Shown in pieces: positions 11,438-22,815 of a stretch of DNA of 64,000 bases. Numbering within the stretch: position 1 is the first letter of the stretch; each line of letters opens with the position of its first letter. Under the pieces are notes generated by a model. The model was not told the DNA's origin and made no database searches. It saw nothing but the letters and a program-made list of their open reading frames with translations. Location of the stretch: contig NC_088915.1 in assembly GCF_963576675.1 (NCBI RefSeq), positions 87,429,501 through 87,493,500 of the forward strand, written 5' to 3'. A program made the position numbers and the translations under genes. Origin of the DNA: Euphorbia lathyris. Taxonomy: Eukaryota > Streptophyta > Magnoliopsida > Malpighiales > Euphorbiaceae.

Positions 11438-12178
11438 AAAAACAAATGGGAGGACAAGAATTACCCTTCCCCTCAACAGCAAGATCTCTGCAGCACAAAT
11501 GCTACCAACTGGGAGAACATGCATTACTATAATGCTCTGTAAACCTTGCCAAAAGTCATACTCTTTGACATTTTCCAGTGACATCGCCAATCAAGAAAAA
11601 ATAGATGCACAAAATGCTACCTCCTTTGTTTCAGTTCGCCTTGATGATGGAAAAATGCTACCTCTTTTTTTTTCGGTCCGTCTTATCATCAGATGATGAA
11701 TCTTCTTCACCGAGATGATGTAGAGACAAATGGAGTTCATGAGCTGAATTTCTCCCCTAAGATTGAAATTGATCAACCTACAAAAGCAATGACATCTGCA
11801 GGTATGGATGATGATGAATCTTTTTTTTCGGTCCGTCTCATCAACATGTCGCTACAGTCTGGATGTCAGATCCGACCTACCATGCTTCAATTGATGCCAT
11901 TTTCCCTCAACTTTCTTGACAAAAATAAGTTTATTGAAACAGAATCAACAGATTGAAAGCCAAAAAAATAAATTAAAAAGAACCAATATAGAAACTTCAT
12001 CTTTTTTCCCTTAGTTCTTGTTTAGGAGAGAGTTAATGGAGGTAAATGGAAGTAACAGAAGATTAAATATCACACTAACATTAATAGAAGTTAAATGTTT
12101 ACTTCCTTTACCCTCCACACTCTAACCTCCAAATTGGGGGTTAATGGAAATAACGTAAAGTTATCTCTGCCCTCCTAT
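11438..12178 (+). pseudogene. P segment, copy B (partial) and its tail
   Basis: Starts abruptly at a 4-bp microhomology AAGT (11434-11437) with copy A. It holds the 3' half of P: NATNWEN-like, then DDESSS and [17 protein letters not shown], ending near 11919. The end is closest to copy E (41100-41187). 11920-12178 is a tail nearly identical to 41188-41447. The tail stops at the copia remnant. Confidence 0.55.
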
Positions 12179-13592
12179 TTTGCAGTAGTAGCATCAGAAA
12201 CAGTAGACACATTCGCTTCATGTGCGCTTGCTTGTGGTGCAGGAAGCATGAAGGTGGGTTTTTTTGTGGATTGAAGCATCCCTTCAACAGTTTTCAATTT
12301 GCTCAACAGTTTATAGTAATCAATGTGGATGCCTTTTTGAGTCACTAGATTTTGAATGCATGATTTGAAAGGATCACCAACATTTTTGTATAATAGTGAT
12401 GGTAGCAGATTCATGGGATACGGGTTGCCAGATGCAGCCAGATCATCGAGAATAGCTTTGAGTTTTTGCATATACTCACCAATGGGTAAATCATTTTGTT
12501 CAAACTCATGTAACTGAATGCTTAGGTGAAACTGTTTATCATCAGTAATAATGCCATACGCATTCTCAAGTGTAAGCCAGATGTCATGTGAATATGGGAA
12601 ACAAGTTATAATTTCATACACCTCTTCTATGATAGAATGTAATAACAAAGACATGACAGCATTTTCCAAGTCATCCCACACAGAGTAAGCCGGATTGAGA
12701 ATAACATCATCATTATTGGACATAAAACCTCCCCTGGACAAGAATTTTGGTGGTGGTGGTATATTGCTTGTGATGTGATCAAAGTAGTGGTGAAATTTAA
12801 GAGTGGATACAATAGCCATCCTCCACGCTTTATAGTTATGTGGTGTTAACTTGATATGAGTTTGAGTATGCGTGGGAGGAGGACGAGACTGATTAACAGA
12901 CTCAGTCCTGGGGGTGAAAAAAGTTTGATAATTAGACGAGCCAATATGATTATGATGTTGATTAAATGGGCGAGATTGGGGTGGATTCGCAAGAAACGAA
13001 TCATTAGAGTGTGTGTGTAGGGAAGTAGGCAATTGAGAACTCTGATAGGACGGGGGAGGTCCAAATCCAGGTCTGATGGGTGGTGCAAAAAAATTACCTG
13101 GAGGATGAAATAACGGCGGATGAGGCTGCTGTAATTCTGTCCTCTGTGTTTGTTCATGCTGTCGCGGACGAGGGAACAGCCCGCCATCATGTTGTTCAAA
13201 TAAGTAGGAGGAAGTCACCGATGACAGCGGCGCCGTCGTGAAAGGGGAGTCGAATCTCTAGCCAGACGACGGCTGGAGCGACGACGCTGATGCCGTGTCC
13301 ACGGTGTATTCCGTGGCAAAATTTCTCAACAGTGAATTCGACCGAGCGGCCGCAGCAGACGGTGGCGGAGTCGCAAAGCTCGTGGCTTCTCCAGTTTCTG
13401 CGATCGACATGACAGCAGGGAGGGATGCCGCTGGATGTTGGTTATTTGCCGTGATCGGCATTGATTCAGAAAGAAAAACCGACGACATCTGTTGTTCTTG
13501 GGACAAAGGTGCCGATTGATTGAGGGAATTGAGAGGGATTGATGTGGAAGCGGAGCCAGACGGATTAGAACCGTGTCCTGCTCGTGATACCA
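12175..13592 (-). pseudogene. gag of a second copia element, truncated
   Basis: The frame starts MVSRAGHGSNPSG, with the ATG formed by the last LTR base plus the primer site. A TAG at 13258-13260 interrupts it, then it runs in the same frame to 12175. LTPHNYKAWRMAIVSTLK and the PIGEYMQKLKAILDDL region resemble copia Gag. The stop at 12175 is supplied by the flanking repeat, so the protein was cut at the breakpoint. No zinc knuckle or pol follows. Confidence 0.75.
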
Positions 13593-13905
13593 TGTTGAAG
13601 TAATTCGGTGTTCAAGAGAGAGAGAGGCCGAATTACGTAGATAGAGAGAGATAATGAACGAATAATAATTCCCTTGATTAGGGTTCGTATTGATCACAAG
13701 TATATATATGACAGACATATGAATCTATTCTAATTAGGTTTTCTGAACCCTAATTAGTTGTATAGTTTAGATACAACTCTAAGACTTAATCCTAGATAAG
13801 ATGGAATCTTATCTCTGCACACTAACTAGACTTGTGTATAGACTACAATTCTATTTAGAGTGGGGATAATTATTTGTAGAGATAATACTGATATTATCTC
13901 TAACA
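12179..13905 (-). mobile_element. copia remnant: 5' LTR plus gag only
   Basis: LTR at the right (13593-13905), primer site and gag are present; pol and the 3' LTR are missing. The base run after the LTR, TACAC (13906-13910), equals the unoccupied site at 10058-10062, so one copy of the target duplication survives. The left end joins P-unit sequence at CCTATTT (12178/12179). Confidence 0.75.
13593..13905 (-). repeat. 5' LTR of the copia remnant
   Basis: 313 bp, starting TGTTGAAG and ending CTAACA on the plus strand (TG...CA). In element orientation it is followed at once by TGGTATCACGAGC, a good match to the initiator-methionine tRNA primer site used by plant copia elements. Confidence 0.85.
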
Positions 13906-14232
13906 TACACTTCATATGTGACTAGTAACAAATCATAAACATATGACTAGACGTGATATTTAAAAAAAAAAAATTAAAACAATATATTGTCTTTTGTATG
14001 AGTGGAGAAAAAAAGTTCAAAATATTTCACCGAATTTATAAATATTAATCTCAAATTCTATTATTAAATTACAGAAAATATATTTTTCGTTTAAAACAAA
14101 CTGATATGCAATCGGTGCATAATAAGGAATAAAATATATGTGTTTTACAATATTAGATGTAAAATTGTTTTTGCCTGCCAATATTAGAGGTAAAATTGCA
14201 TTATTTGGACATTAAAGGTAAAATTGCTGGTG
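13906..14232. repeat. R1 repeat, copy 2
   Basis: Nearly identical to 10058-10383. It shows that copies A and C derive from one duplication. No coding content. Confidence 0.75.
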
Positions 14233-14996
14233 ATGGTAGAACCCACATGTAATCTTAGTCATTCTATTGATCAAATGTGTCAGGAATACGATTTATTGCA
14301 TGAAAAACGACCACCAAATGAGCCAATTGCTGCCAGGAATCATCCCCCTGAAAAGACAAAAGGAATGACGAATGCCAAAAGAACCATGTGACTGCTCAAT
14401 GTGCACATCAGAAGACTACAGATATGATTTTGTACACCAGCCCTCAATTTCCACAAGTAAAAACAAATGCTACCAATTGGGAGGACAAGAATTACCCTTC
14501 CCCTCAAATGCTACCAACTGGGAGGACATGAATTACTATAATGCTCTGCAAATCTTGCCAAAAGTCATCCTCGTGACATTTTCCAATGACATCGCCAGTC
14601 AAGAAAAACTAGGTGCACAAAATGCTACCTCCTTTGTTTCGGTTCGTCTTGATGATGGCAAAATGCTACCTCTTTTTTTTCGGTCCGTCTTATCATCAGA
14701 TGATGAATCTTCTTCACCAGATCATGTAGAGACAAATGGAGTTGATGAGCTGAATTTCTCCCCAAAAATTGAAATTGATCAACCTGCAAAAGAAATGACA
14801 TCTGCAGGTATGGATGATGATGATGAGCAAAAGCCCTTGGATATCATGATTCATCCATGTAAAGCTGAAGCTACAATCTGGCTTGTTGAAGAAATTCACA
14901 GGCTTACTGCATCTCATCAACATGTCGCTATACTCTAGATGTCAGATCCAACGTACCATGCTTCTATTGATACCATTTTCCACTCAACTTTCTTGA
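14233..14996 (+). pseudogene. P segment, copy C (best preserved)
   Basis: An ATG at 14233 gives 52 codons; a +1 shift leads into a 188-codon frame (14372-14938) reading [65 protein letters not shown] and [16 protein letters not shown]. In copy E the end continues MSDPTYHASIDAIFPQLS; here a TAG precedes it. The protein is unknown. The composition (two CxxC-like cysteines at the start, an acidic middle) would fit a nuclear factor, but that is a guess. A phrase near CTACCTC-TTTCGGTCCGTCTT is repeated inside the segment, which suggests an internal duplication. Confidence 0.6.
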
Positions 14997-15437
14997 CAGT
15001 TAGCTCATGTTAATAACCATCTAGGTGATTTTGTCAGGTATGAACTTGGTGAGGATGAGCAGCTGGATTAATCTGATAAAGAAAGACACAAAGAAAGACA
15101 GATGAAGAGAGAGAAAGAGAGGAAGAAAGGTGAAATGGGGATATACAATTTTAGAAAGAGAGGAGAGAGAGAACCGGTAAAAAATGAGAGTCAAAATTAA
15201 AAAGTGTTTGATCAAGTAGCCATCGGTGTTAAAAAGTGTAAATTTCAGTGGACTTATAGTCAAGAATTGAAGTTCAGTGGCCACAATGTTAAAATAGGTA
15301 AGTTCAATGGCCATAGGTGTAATTTACCCATATTTTATTCAGAAAAATCAGGCCATTTTCTTTTTTAAAAAAAAGAAAAAGAAAAAAGAAAAATTAGATG
15401 TAATAGATTGAGTTTCATCAACACAAGTATAAAATAC
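14997..15437. repeat. P-to-M2 spacer, copy C
   Basis: Purine-rich run AAAGAAAGACACAAAGAAAG near 15077-15130, then AT-rich sequence. It is shared with 11160-11437 and partly with 48480-48990. No coding frame is supported. Confidence 0.5.
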
Positions 15438-15588
15438 CTCAGAACTCATAGCAGAGATGGAAGTCCAATAATCTCTTTGTTGTTCAGGATTATCAACCTC
15501 AGGAAGCCATATATCTTCATAATCAAACTCCAATTCCATCTTCTTCATTCTCATTTGAAGGAGAAGAACATTTGATCTCAAATTTCGA
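15438..15588 (-). pseudogene. M2 exon, copy C
   Basis: 151 bp bounded on the minus strand by TTTGCAG (acceptor) and GAG|GTATTTT (donor). In copy F (48995-49132) the same exon is 138 bp and wholly open, reading SPSNENQKKMELEFDFEY. Here one frame reads KKMELEFDYEDIWLPEVD, with a shift near its start. The family is unknown. The exact splice sites in two copies support a real exon of an older gene. Confidence 0.5.
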
Positions 15589-15966
15589 CTGCAAAACAAA
15601 AGATGAAATGAAATGTTAAAGTAGCTAAGGCACCACCAAGCAAAGTGCATATATAAGCAAGAAAGAGTAAATGAAACACATGGCCAATGAATTTTATTTA
15701 TTCTCACAGTATGACCACTAAACTTCAAAACATTCAGATCGATGCTATTGATATTTAATACTCAAGCCACAATTCCAATGCTCAATTTTGAAACAGATTA
15801 TGATCCTATTGAAAGGCAAAAATAAGTCAATTGAAACAGAATCAACAGATTGAAAGCTAAAAAAAATAAATTAAAAGGAACCAATACAGAAACTTCATCT
15901 TTTTTCCTTTAAATAATGCAGATTTAACAAGTAATAAAGGATTAGTTATTCTACAAATCCGCTTAC

Positions 15967-16140
15967 TTGAAGTCTCATTGTGTACTTTGTCTGAGAATAG
16001 AGTTTTCGCCGGCAACATTCTGCAATCATTGCTAGATTATTCTTTTTTTCATCTGACTTGGAATGAGTCCCCAAAACATCGGCTGAATCACTCATACGTG
16101 GACATGGATTTTCTTCCATTTTCTTGACCGTCTGTCTTTC
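15967..16140 (-). pseudogene. M1 exon, copy C
   Basis: 174 bp (58 codons) between TTTTACAG and CAAG|GTAAGC-like signals. It has an internal ATG at 16119, reading MEENPCPRMSDSADVLGTHS, then AMIAECCRRKLYSQTK. Copies at 24387-24559, 41624-41797 and 49783-49956 keep the same length within one base. A basic stretch ERCRRKL in other copies looks faintly like a bHLH basic region, but this is weak. It probably held the start codon of the M gene. Confidence 0.55.
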
Positions 16141-16374
16141 CTGTAAAAAAGAATTTAAATTCATCATATGAATCAGATTAGATGCATATGAAAGTTATTT
16201 CCCCTTATCATCCATCCCAGCTTGCTAGAACTATTCAGATTTCTCCCTATTCGCAAAATCAGTTTCAAATGATAATCATCAAATAAAAAACTTATAAATA
16301 TTCATAAGAAAAAAACCATCACATACACAATAATCCAGAAGATTCATCAAATCTATAGAGAATGAAGAAAGAAA

Positions 16375-16575
16375 GTACAAAAACTTACCGAACTACAATA
16401 TGTCTCTGATTTCCTTAAAAATGCAATCTATTTGGTATTTCTTCATAAAAATCAACAGAGAATGAAGAAAGAAAGTACAAAAACTTGCCGAACTACAATA
16501 TGCCTCTGATTTCCTTAAAAATGCAATCTATTTGCTTCTTCAATCTACAAGAGCTGCGATTTTCCTCTCCGATTT
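16375..16575 (-). promoter_or_regulatory. Minus-strand 5' UTR-like block of the M gene, copy C
   Basis: Two short tandem copies (16375-16440, 16458-16525) of the leader-like sequence found in copies E and F upstream of M1. Here the promoter portion with TATA-like box is missing, and the block runs into an inverted B repeat. Confidence 0.4.
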
Positions 16576-16920
16576 AATCGATAACGTTTTAAGGGAAGTG
16601 TAGATTTAGTTCTAATGTATGAAACTGTACAAATTTAACCCTAACGTTGCCAAAGAAGATCAATTTTAGTCCCACCTTACCAAAAATTTAAAAATATTAA
16701 TTTGACTATTATTTAGCTGTCTCTTCGATTTTTTTTAAATAAGTTTTCTTATAAACTGAAATAATTTCGTTGATTTTTTTATGATTATTTATAATTATAT
16801 TCAAGAAATTTTTGAAATGATATAAATTTTGGTTTTTAATCAATATTTTATCGGGATTTATTTGTAATTTTAGCATTATTTAGTGGAAAATCCAAAATCA
16901 TTTTTGCAGTTAACTTATTA
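16575..16920 (-). repeat. B repeat, inverted arm
   Basis: Reverse complement of the B repeat that follows at 17222-17551. The two arms of about 330 bp face each other across a 300-bp spacer and could form a long hairpin. Confidence 0.8.
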
Positions 16921-16974
16921 GGTTTTAATTTTTCAAATTATGAATTTGAAATAAAAATTCAAATTATTTGAAAT

Positions 16975-17215
16975 GACAGGTCGGGTCGTGTTAGACAGGT
17001 CGTGTTGAGCATATTAGGTCGTGTTAGCAGGTCAGATCGTGTCAATTTAATTGGTTGTGTAAAAAATTCGTGTCGTGTCGTGTTTACCGTGTCAAGAGCA
17101 GGTCGTGTTCGTGTTTTGATTTTGTGACACGAAAAGTTTTCGTGTCGTGTTCGTGTTTCAGGTTTTGACACGAACCCGAAACGTGACACGACACGAACAC
17201 GAAAATTGCCATGTC
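16975..17215. repeat. CGTGT-rich degenerate repeat between the B arms
   Basis: Dense irregular copies of TCGTGT/ACACGA, first mostly as GGTCGTGTT and then as ACACGAACACGA, so the block is partly self-complementary. Such runs occur near the ends of some plant DNA transposons. A minus-strand reading frame here is only the repeat translated. Confidence 0.6.
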
Positions 17216-17221
17216 TAGATC

Positions 17222-17551
17222 TAACGGTCAACGTCATTGAACGTTACTGCAAAAATGATTTTGGATTTTCCACTAAATAATGCTAAAATTACAAATAAAT
17301 CCCTATAAAATATTGATTAAAAACCAAAATTTATATCATTTCAAAAATTTCTTGAATATAATTATAAATAATCATAAAAAAAATCAACGAAATTATTTCA
17401 GTTTATTAGAAAATTTATTTAAAAAAAATCGAAGAGACAGCTAAATAATAGTCAAATTAATATTTTTAAATTTTTGGTAAGGTGAGACTAAAATTGATCT
17501 TCTTTGGCAACGTTAGGGTTAAATTGTACAGTTTCGTACATTAGAGCTAAA
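17222..17551 (+). repeat. B repeat, direct arm
   Basis: Direct B copy beginning ACGGTCAACGTCATTGAACG. It is cut by the Mutator-like element at 17552 and resumes at 18559. Confidence 0.75.
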
Positions 17552-18558
17552 CAGTCCCGTTCAATTGGACCCTAATGACCAAACTATATTTGGTCCTTCA
17601 CCGTTAGATTAACCGGTAATATAATCCTACTGTGTTAAAATTTGTTAATTAAATTTATTTGTTTTTTGTTATTCAATTAATCTCTTAACTGATTCATGGA
17701 AAAAAGAACGGTGTAGAGAGAGAAACCACCGCTTTCTCTAAATGACAATCTGGTTCCGATCAAGCGATTCTCCCTCGTAACGCTGGTTAGGTTTTATCGA
17801 AAAACATCCAGGAAGTTTAAGACCTTTTTCTGTCGACAAATTGTAGGGGAATTATTCAATCTGTTGAATGATAATACCAGTCATGCTGGAGCAAAAAAAT
17901 CAGAAAAATAAATCTTGAAATTCCTGAAAACTAATGAAAAGTCTGCTCTTCTCTTAAAATTTAACTATTACCAACCAGATGGTATTACTATTTGGTGAAG
18001 AGTTTATTGAGAGTTTTTGGGTATTTCGGTTTTTGGCTTTAACACCAACAGAGCTCTTTATTAGCTAAAACCAAGAATTTTAATTTTGATTTAAATGGAT
18101 GTTAATTACATTTATTTGGTTTTGATTTTTTTAATTCTTATAAGCTCCACCATCGTTAAGCCATGTTCAGGCAATTGAGTTTTTCTTTCAACAAATATAG
18201 AAAGGGCAATATGAAGAACCTTGAATGATATATAAAGGGCAAGAGGAATAATGGTTCAACGAGATTGATGATTCCTCTGTTTTTTTTTTTCCGGCAAAGA
18301 AGAAGAACATCAACCGGCTGAAGAACGGAATTGTCTTCTCTCTTTTATAAGATGGTTACAGTCCTTTTCTCTCTCTACCTATCTAGGTTCGTTGTTTTTA
18401 GAAATACAAAAAGTATTATTAAGATTAAAGAATAACAAAATTTGTTTATTAATCTTTTAATTACTTAATTTCTCTAACCGTAGGATTATATTACCGGTTA
18501 ATCTAACGGTGAATGACCAAATATAGTTTGGTCATTAGGGTCCAGTTGAGCGGGACTG
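17552..18558. mobile_element. Mutator-like non-autonomous element, 1,007 bp
   Basis: Long terminal inverted repeats of about 100 bp start CAGTCCCG at both ends and include GGACCCTAATGACCAAA. The flanks are TAGAGCTAAA (17542-17551) and TAGAACTAAA (18559-18568), a 10-bp duplication with one difference, and other B copies show the empty site. The inside (17650-18440) has no transposase frame; it may include captured sequence, which I cannot identify. Confidence 0.85.
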
Positions 18559-18985
18559 TAGAACTAAATCTACACTTCCCTTAAAACGTTAACGATTAAA
18601 TTTTGCCGTTATTTTTTTATTTTTTAATTATAATATTCATTCAGGCATAAAAGACCTAAATAATATGATAGTGTAAGTCTAAAAGGAGTTCGATTTTTTT
18701 TATTGAAATCTATTTTAAATTTTAAGTAAAATTTATTTGTTAAGAGAGCTCTAATCTCTTATTTTGTTTACGGTCCATAAAATGTTGGAAACGGTCATGT
18801 ATAGACTATTCAATTATTTCAGTTTTTCTATTTGTAAAAATAGTCTTTTCAACTAAAGCGGTCCAAATTATGTCTACGGAATAAATAATCAACTAAAAAA
18901 CTTTAGCCGTAATTTCATCTCATTATATACCTCCGAGTATATAAAAACGTTTAAAGCAGAAAAAACTAACAAATTGACTGAAGGA
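18559..18985 (+). repeat. B repeat, right part after the Mutator-like insertion
   Basis: Continues the B repeat to its end, CCGAGTATATAAAAACG, also seen at 36309-36325. It contains a TATA-like TATATAAAA. Confidence 0.65.
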
Positions 18986-19479
18986 AATCAGAGGCGTCTT
19001 ATAGATGGGTTGATTTTTATGTGTACTGTGACTCTGGTTATTTTTTATCTGAGAAATGGTCTGGTTTTTTTTTTTTTTGTGTGTTTTCTATTAATTTGTT
19101 TTGATTTCTCTGTTCTCAAGTATTATTTTTTATTTTGGCCTTGTTTTGATGTTATGATAGAGCTAAAACATGATACAAAATTTGCAAATCCTTACCCACC
19201 TGTAGATTTTATGAATCTTCTAATTTGTATCATAGAAAGGAACGCTCGGGATTAAACATTTCTGGTGTCCCAGTTTTCTACTCTATAATACCATATCAAC
19301 GAAAGTCCAAGACGATGTCCTATGTAGATAACCATCGGCTATGGTCTATCTCTCTTTCGTGTAAAAGAAAACTATAGTTTGTCTTCAAATATCGCATCTG
19401 AGATCACAATTCCTAATTAGATATTTATTGTGTTACTAATATAATTATAAAAAAAATCGTGCTAAAATGCTAATAATTA
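18986..19479 (+). repeat. Inverted partner of the M leader block and unit border
   Basis: 18975-19080 resembles, on the plus strand, the leader block that elsewhere lies on the minus strand (GGAAATCAGAGGC, then TTGATTTTTATGTGTACTG). So the block occurs inverted on the two sides of the B arms. The rest matches 36720-36950. The 93-codon frame here is low-complexity and not a gene. Confidence 0.45.
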
Positions 19480-20042
19480 CGGGCAAAAAGCATCATTGCG
19501 TCCCTGATCTTTCATTTTTTGGATACATTAAGCTCATGATCATTTATTTCTAGTCTCATTAAGCCCTTTAGTTATTTAATTTCCCCCTCCCTCTGTAAGA
19601 CTTTTTATTTTATTTATGCTATTGGGTTTTCTGGTCTTTGTGCCTGGGGTGCCAGCCTGGCTGGGATGTCAGGCTCCTTGATCAGTTCGTCCCGACCTTT
19701 ATTCAAAAAGTAAGTTATGAACATTTAATTCTGTTAAAAATACGTTATTAACTTCGTCTGTAAATATTTTTACAGTTTGAATTAAGGTTTTTACAATTTT
19801 CGGACAGCCACATTATACATCCAAAACTGCTTTCAAACAGTGAAAAAATACAAATTTTGAATGCAGGTGCAATGAATAACAGTATGTTAACCGAATTTTA
19901 TGTTCAAAATTAATTTTTTTGGTAATCAATGACTTAATGAGACCAATAATAAATGATCAGAGGCTTAATATATTCAAATAAAAGATCAAAGACTCAATGA
20001 ACCAAAAAATAAAAGATCAGGGGCCTAATGATGCATGTTGCC
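19480..20042. mobile_element. MITE, about 563 bp
   Basis: Terminal inverted repeats GGGCAAAAAGCATCATT and GGCAACATGCATCATTAG (reversed) continue imperfectly for about 100 bp. The flanks are ATAATTA (19473-19479 and 20043-20049), and the empty site is seen at 36946-36956. It carries no coding frame. The superfamily is uncertain. Confidence 0.75.
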
Positions 20043-21281
20043 ATAATTAAGTCTATCACGTATAATTCAATAAAATAAAGTAATTTTGTACATTTTTTTT
20101 TTGTTGGTTGTTTATAATTTTTTATTTATTTAATCAATGTTCCTTGTAACTTTTATTGATTAAGTTTATGATTTTTAGATTTTTTTTGATTAAATTTATG
20201 ATTTTTAGTTTTCATACGCATTAAGTCATTCATTAACGGTTTAACCAACAACAATGTTATTGAAAAGTCAATATGTGTGAAAAATAAAATTTAAGGACTT
20301 AATAAAAAAATAATTAAATACTAAACCTTTAAAACTATAAAAGTTTAAAGACCTAGTTATGTGTTTAACGTTTATTCTAAAAAAATAATGGAATGACATA
20401 GGAGAATGTAAATTCTGGTGTTTCAGTTTCCCACTCTTAATTGTGTTGTTGCTCATACTTAAATTTTGGTGAGATTTTCATATTTTTGTTTCAATCCCCC
20501 CTCTCTTAATTAATTGCAATTTCAAACACAACTGTCCACATCATCTTCCATCTTTTTGAATTTTCTGAAATTAAATCCTAATCGTGTATCATTGAAAGAA
20601 CACCAATGATTAAACATCTCCTATGTCTCAACTTTCCATTCTACAATACCACGTCAACAATCCAAGTCCCAAACGATATTCACCGTAGATAACCAATAGA
20701 ATCCATGATTGCCGTGTTGCAAGTGAAGGGTCAGATGTTGTAGTGCAGAGAGTGAGCGAGAACTCGTCTTAATATGAATCTTGCTCCATAAGCGTGTTTA
20801 TGAAATTATTATCATGCTAATTAATAAAGAATAAATTGATCATTGTAAAAAATCACCATAATGCATTCCATTTTGTGTTTTAGTTGCTTTTGTTTTTTTA
20901 GTGTTTTATTTTTATTATTAAGTGAATTTGGAAAACCCGGAGCTTATTACATTTCAACATTAATTATAAAATTAAAACTCATGGTTAGAATTCATTAGAT
21001 CAAAAAGGAAAGAAAACTATTTAGGCTAGAAAATCACTAAATCTCATTTTTGAAGATTTATGCAACGAAATTCGGTCAAAAGACCCATGACATAGCAGTG
21101 GTTTTTTTTCACCGTTGGTCCATTTCCTATCAAAATATTAAATCTGAAAACCTAAGAACTCTAAACCCTAATTTGACACGTCATTTGTTTCAATATTAAA
21201 AAAAATGATAATTGTGTCAAACCAGTCATGTCAACTTGATTCATAAAATTTATAAAAACGAGTAAGGATTTGCTAGTTTTG
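20043..21281. repeat. AT-rich unit sequence
   Basis: Matches 36960-38650 and 43800-44500 with moderate divergence. It contains several T-runs and no supported gene. Confidence 0.5.
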
Positions 21282-21795
21282 TAGGCTTAATACATCATTT
21301 GCTCTCTGAACTTGTCCAAAAAGCTTGATTGACTCCCTGAATTCCCAAAACGTCCTGATAGCGCCCTCAGCTTGCATAAAATGTTTAGTTAGTCTCTTAA
21401 ACTTGTGTAAAATGTAATCAATTGATCACTCGGTTGCGAAAAAGTAAATTAAATGCGGAAGGTGTATTGCACGAATCTTAAGAAAAGTAAAATGACCAAG
21501 ATCGGGATATGAGGTTCTAATATTAGAGATACAAGTTTTATAGTTGAGCAAGTAACAATTTTTTTTTAATCTATTTTTGAATTATGTAATAACATTCTAA
21601 GATGCATGAAATACATCTTCTACATTTAACTTACTTTTTTAGCACCCGAGTGATCAATTGATTACATTTTATATAAATTCAGGTAGGTAACTGAATATTT
21701 TATGCAAATTCAGAAGACTATAGACATACTTTAAAATTTCAGAGGACCAATCAAACTTTTTGAACAAATTCAGAAAATCAATGATGTATCAAACC
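21282..21795. mobile_element. Foldback MITE, about 510 bp
   Basis: The left arm TAATACATCATTTGCTCTCT pairs with the right arm ending ATTGATGTATCA, and an inner pair TGTAATCAATTGATCACTCG / CGAGTGATCAATTGATTACA is nearly perfect. No target duplication is clear. Confidence 0.6.
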
Positions 21796-22099
21796 AATTT
21801 TTTTTTATCATGTTTTAGCTCTATCATCATCACCCTTGTTCAACTGAATGTTTTCATCCACTTTTGCATGTCAAAATCCAAATCAAATCACCAAAACAAT
21901 TTGATAATTATAAAAATGATCATTAAACACACAAAAAAAAAATTTGTCTCCTAAGATGAAACCAAATTGATAATAATTGTAAGTTCCTTTGTTCCTTCAA
22001 CAAGATCATTAACAGCCAAATAATTTGATCAGTTAATCAGTACCATGATTTTATTTTCATTCGGATTGAATCAGGTATTTGCTCATACAACTTAAGAAA
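21796..22099. repeat. AT-rich unit sequence up to the LINE insertion
   Basis: Matches 39610-39930. It ends with the tandem-repeat phrase TTGCTCATACAACTTAAG, where the LINE inserted. Nothing else seen. Confidence 0.45.
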
Positions 22100-22804
22100 G
22101 AGGCATTACGCTGTCTTTGGTCTGCAATTCGTAGCTCTGATAGAATCAGCAACGGATCGGTTTGGAATTCTGTTGTGGAGTTATCTATTCTCCACAATCT
22201 CGGGTTAAACACTCGTCATCATAGGGCCACTCGAATCATTGAAGTTAGATGGCAGCCCCCTCCGTCTGATTGGATTAAAGCTAACACTGATGCCTCCGTG
22301 ATCTCGGGTAGAGCTGGTTGCGGTGTGGTTTTTCGAAATAGTCAGGGGCATCCCCTTGGGTCATTTGCCTTCCCCCTTGATTGTACTTTGGTACACATGG
22401 CGGAATTGCAAGCCGCTATTTTATTCGAATTTTCCGTGCCCGTGCGCAGATCATTCCCTGGACAATGCGTGTGGATTGGTTAAATTGTTTAGATTCAATG
22501 ACACATATTCGGGTGGTTGTCTCTCATGTGTTCCGTGAGAGAAATCAAGAGGCGGATGCTCTTGCTAATTACGGACGTCTGGCCTCAGATTTACAAATGT
22601 GGAATACCCTTCCAGACTTCTGCTCCCTTCTTGCTAAAGATAATGCCCTTGGTAGGGATATGTTTAGATTTTCTTAAAACATTCTTTGTACTGGTTTCGT
22701 ACTTTTTTCATCTCTTCATTTATATATTTGGTTCTTTGCCTTTTCGGGGATGCCAACCTGGTTGGACTTCCCATTGGGCTAGATCCGTATTTCAATTAAA
22801 AAAA
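22100..22804 (+). pseudogene. 5'-truncated LINE tail (RNase H) with target duplication
   Basis: Plus-strand RNase H of LINE ORF2: WIKANTDASVISGRAGCG, then HMAELQAAI in one frame; after an internal deletion and frameshift, HVFRERNQEADALANYG in another. It ends with a 3' UTR and an A-run (22798-22806). An 11-bp target duplication AACTTAAGAAA lies at 22089-22099 and 22805-22815. It is dead on arrival: the stretch with the third catalytic aspartate is disrupted. Confidence 0.85.
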
Positions 22805-22815
22805 AACTTAAGAAA

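Noticed and set aside
11185..11457. Minus-strand hydrophobic frames after P (also at 15021)
   Set aside because: Antisense of a purine-rich AAAGAAAG spacer; composition artefact.
18974..19255. Plus-strand frame of 93 codons, hydrophobic
   Set aside because: Reads through a T-run and a leader-like repeat; no conserved copy elsewhere keeps the frame.
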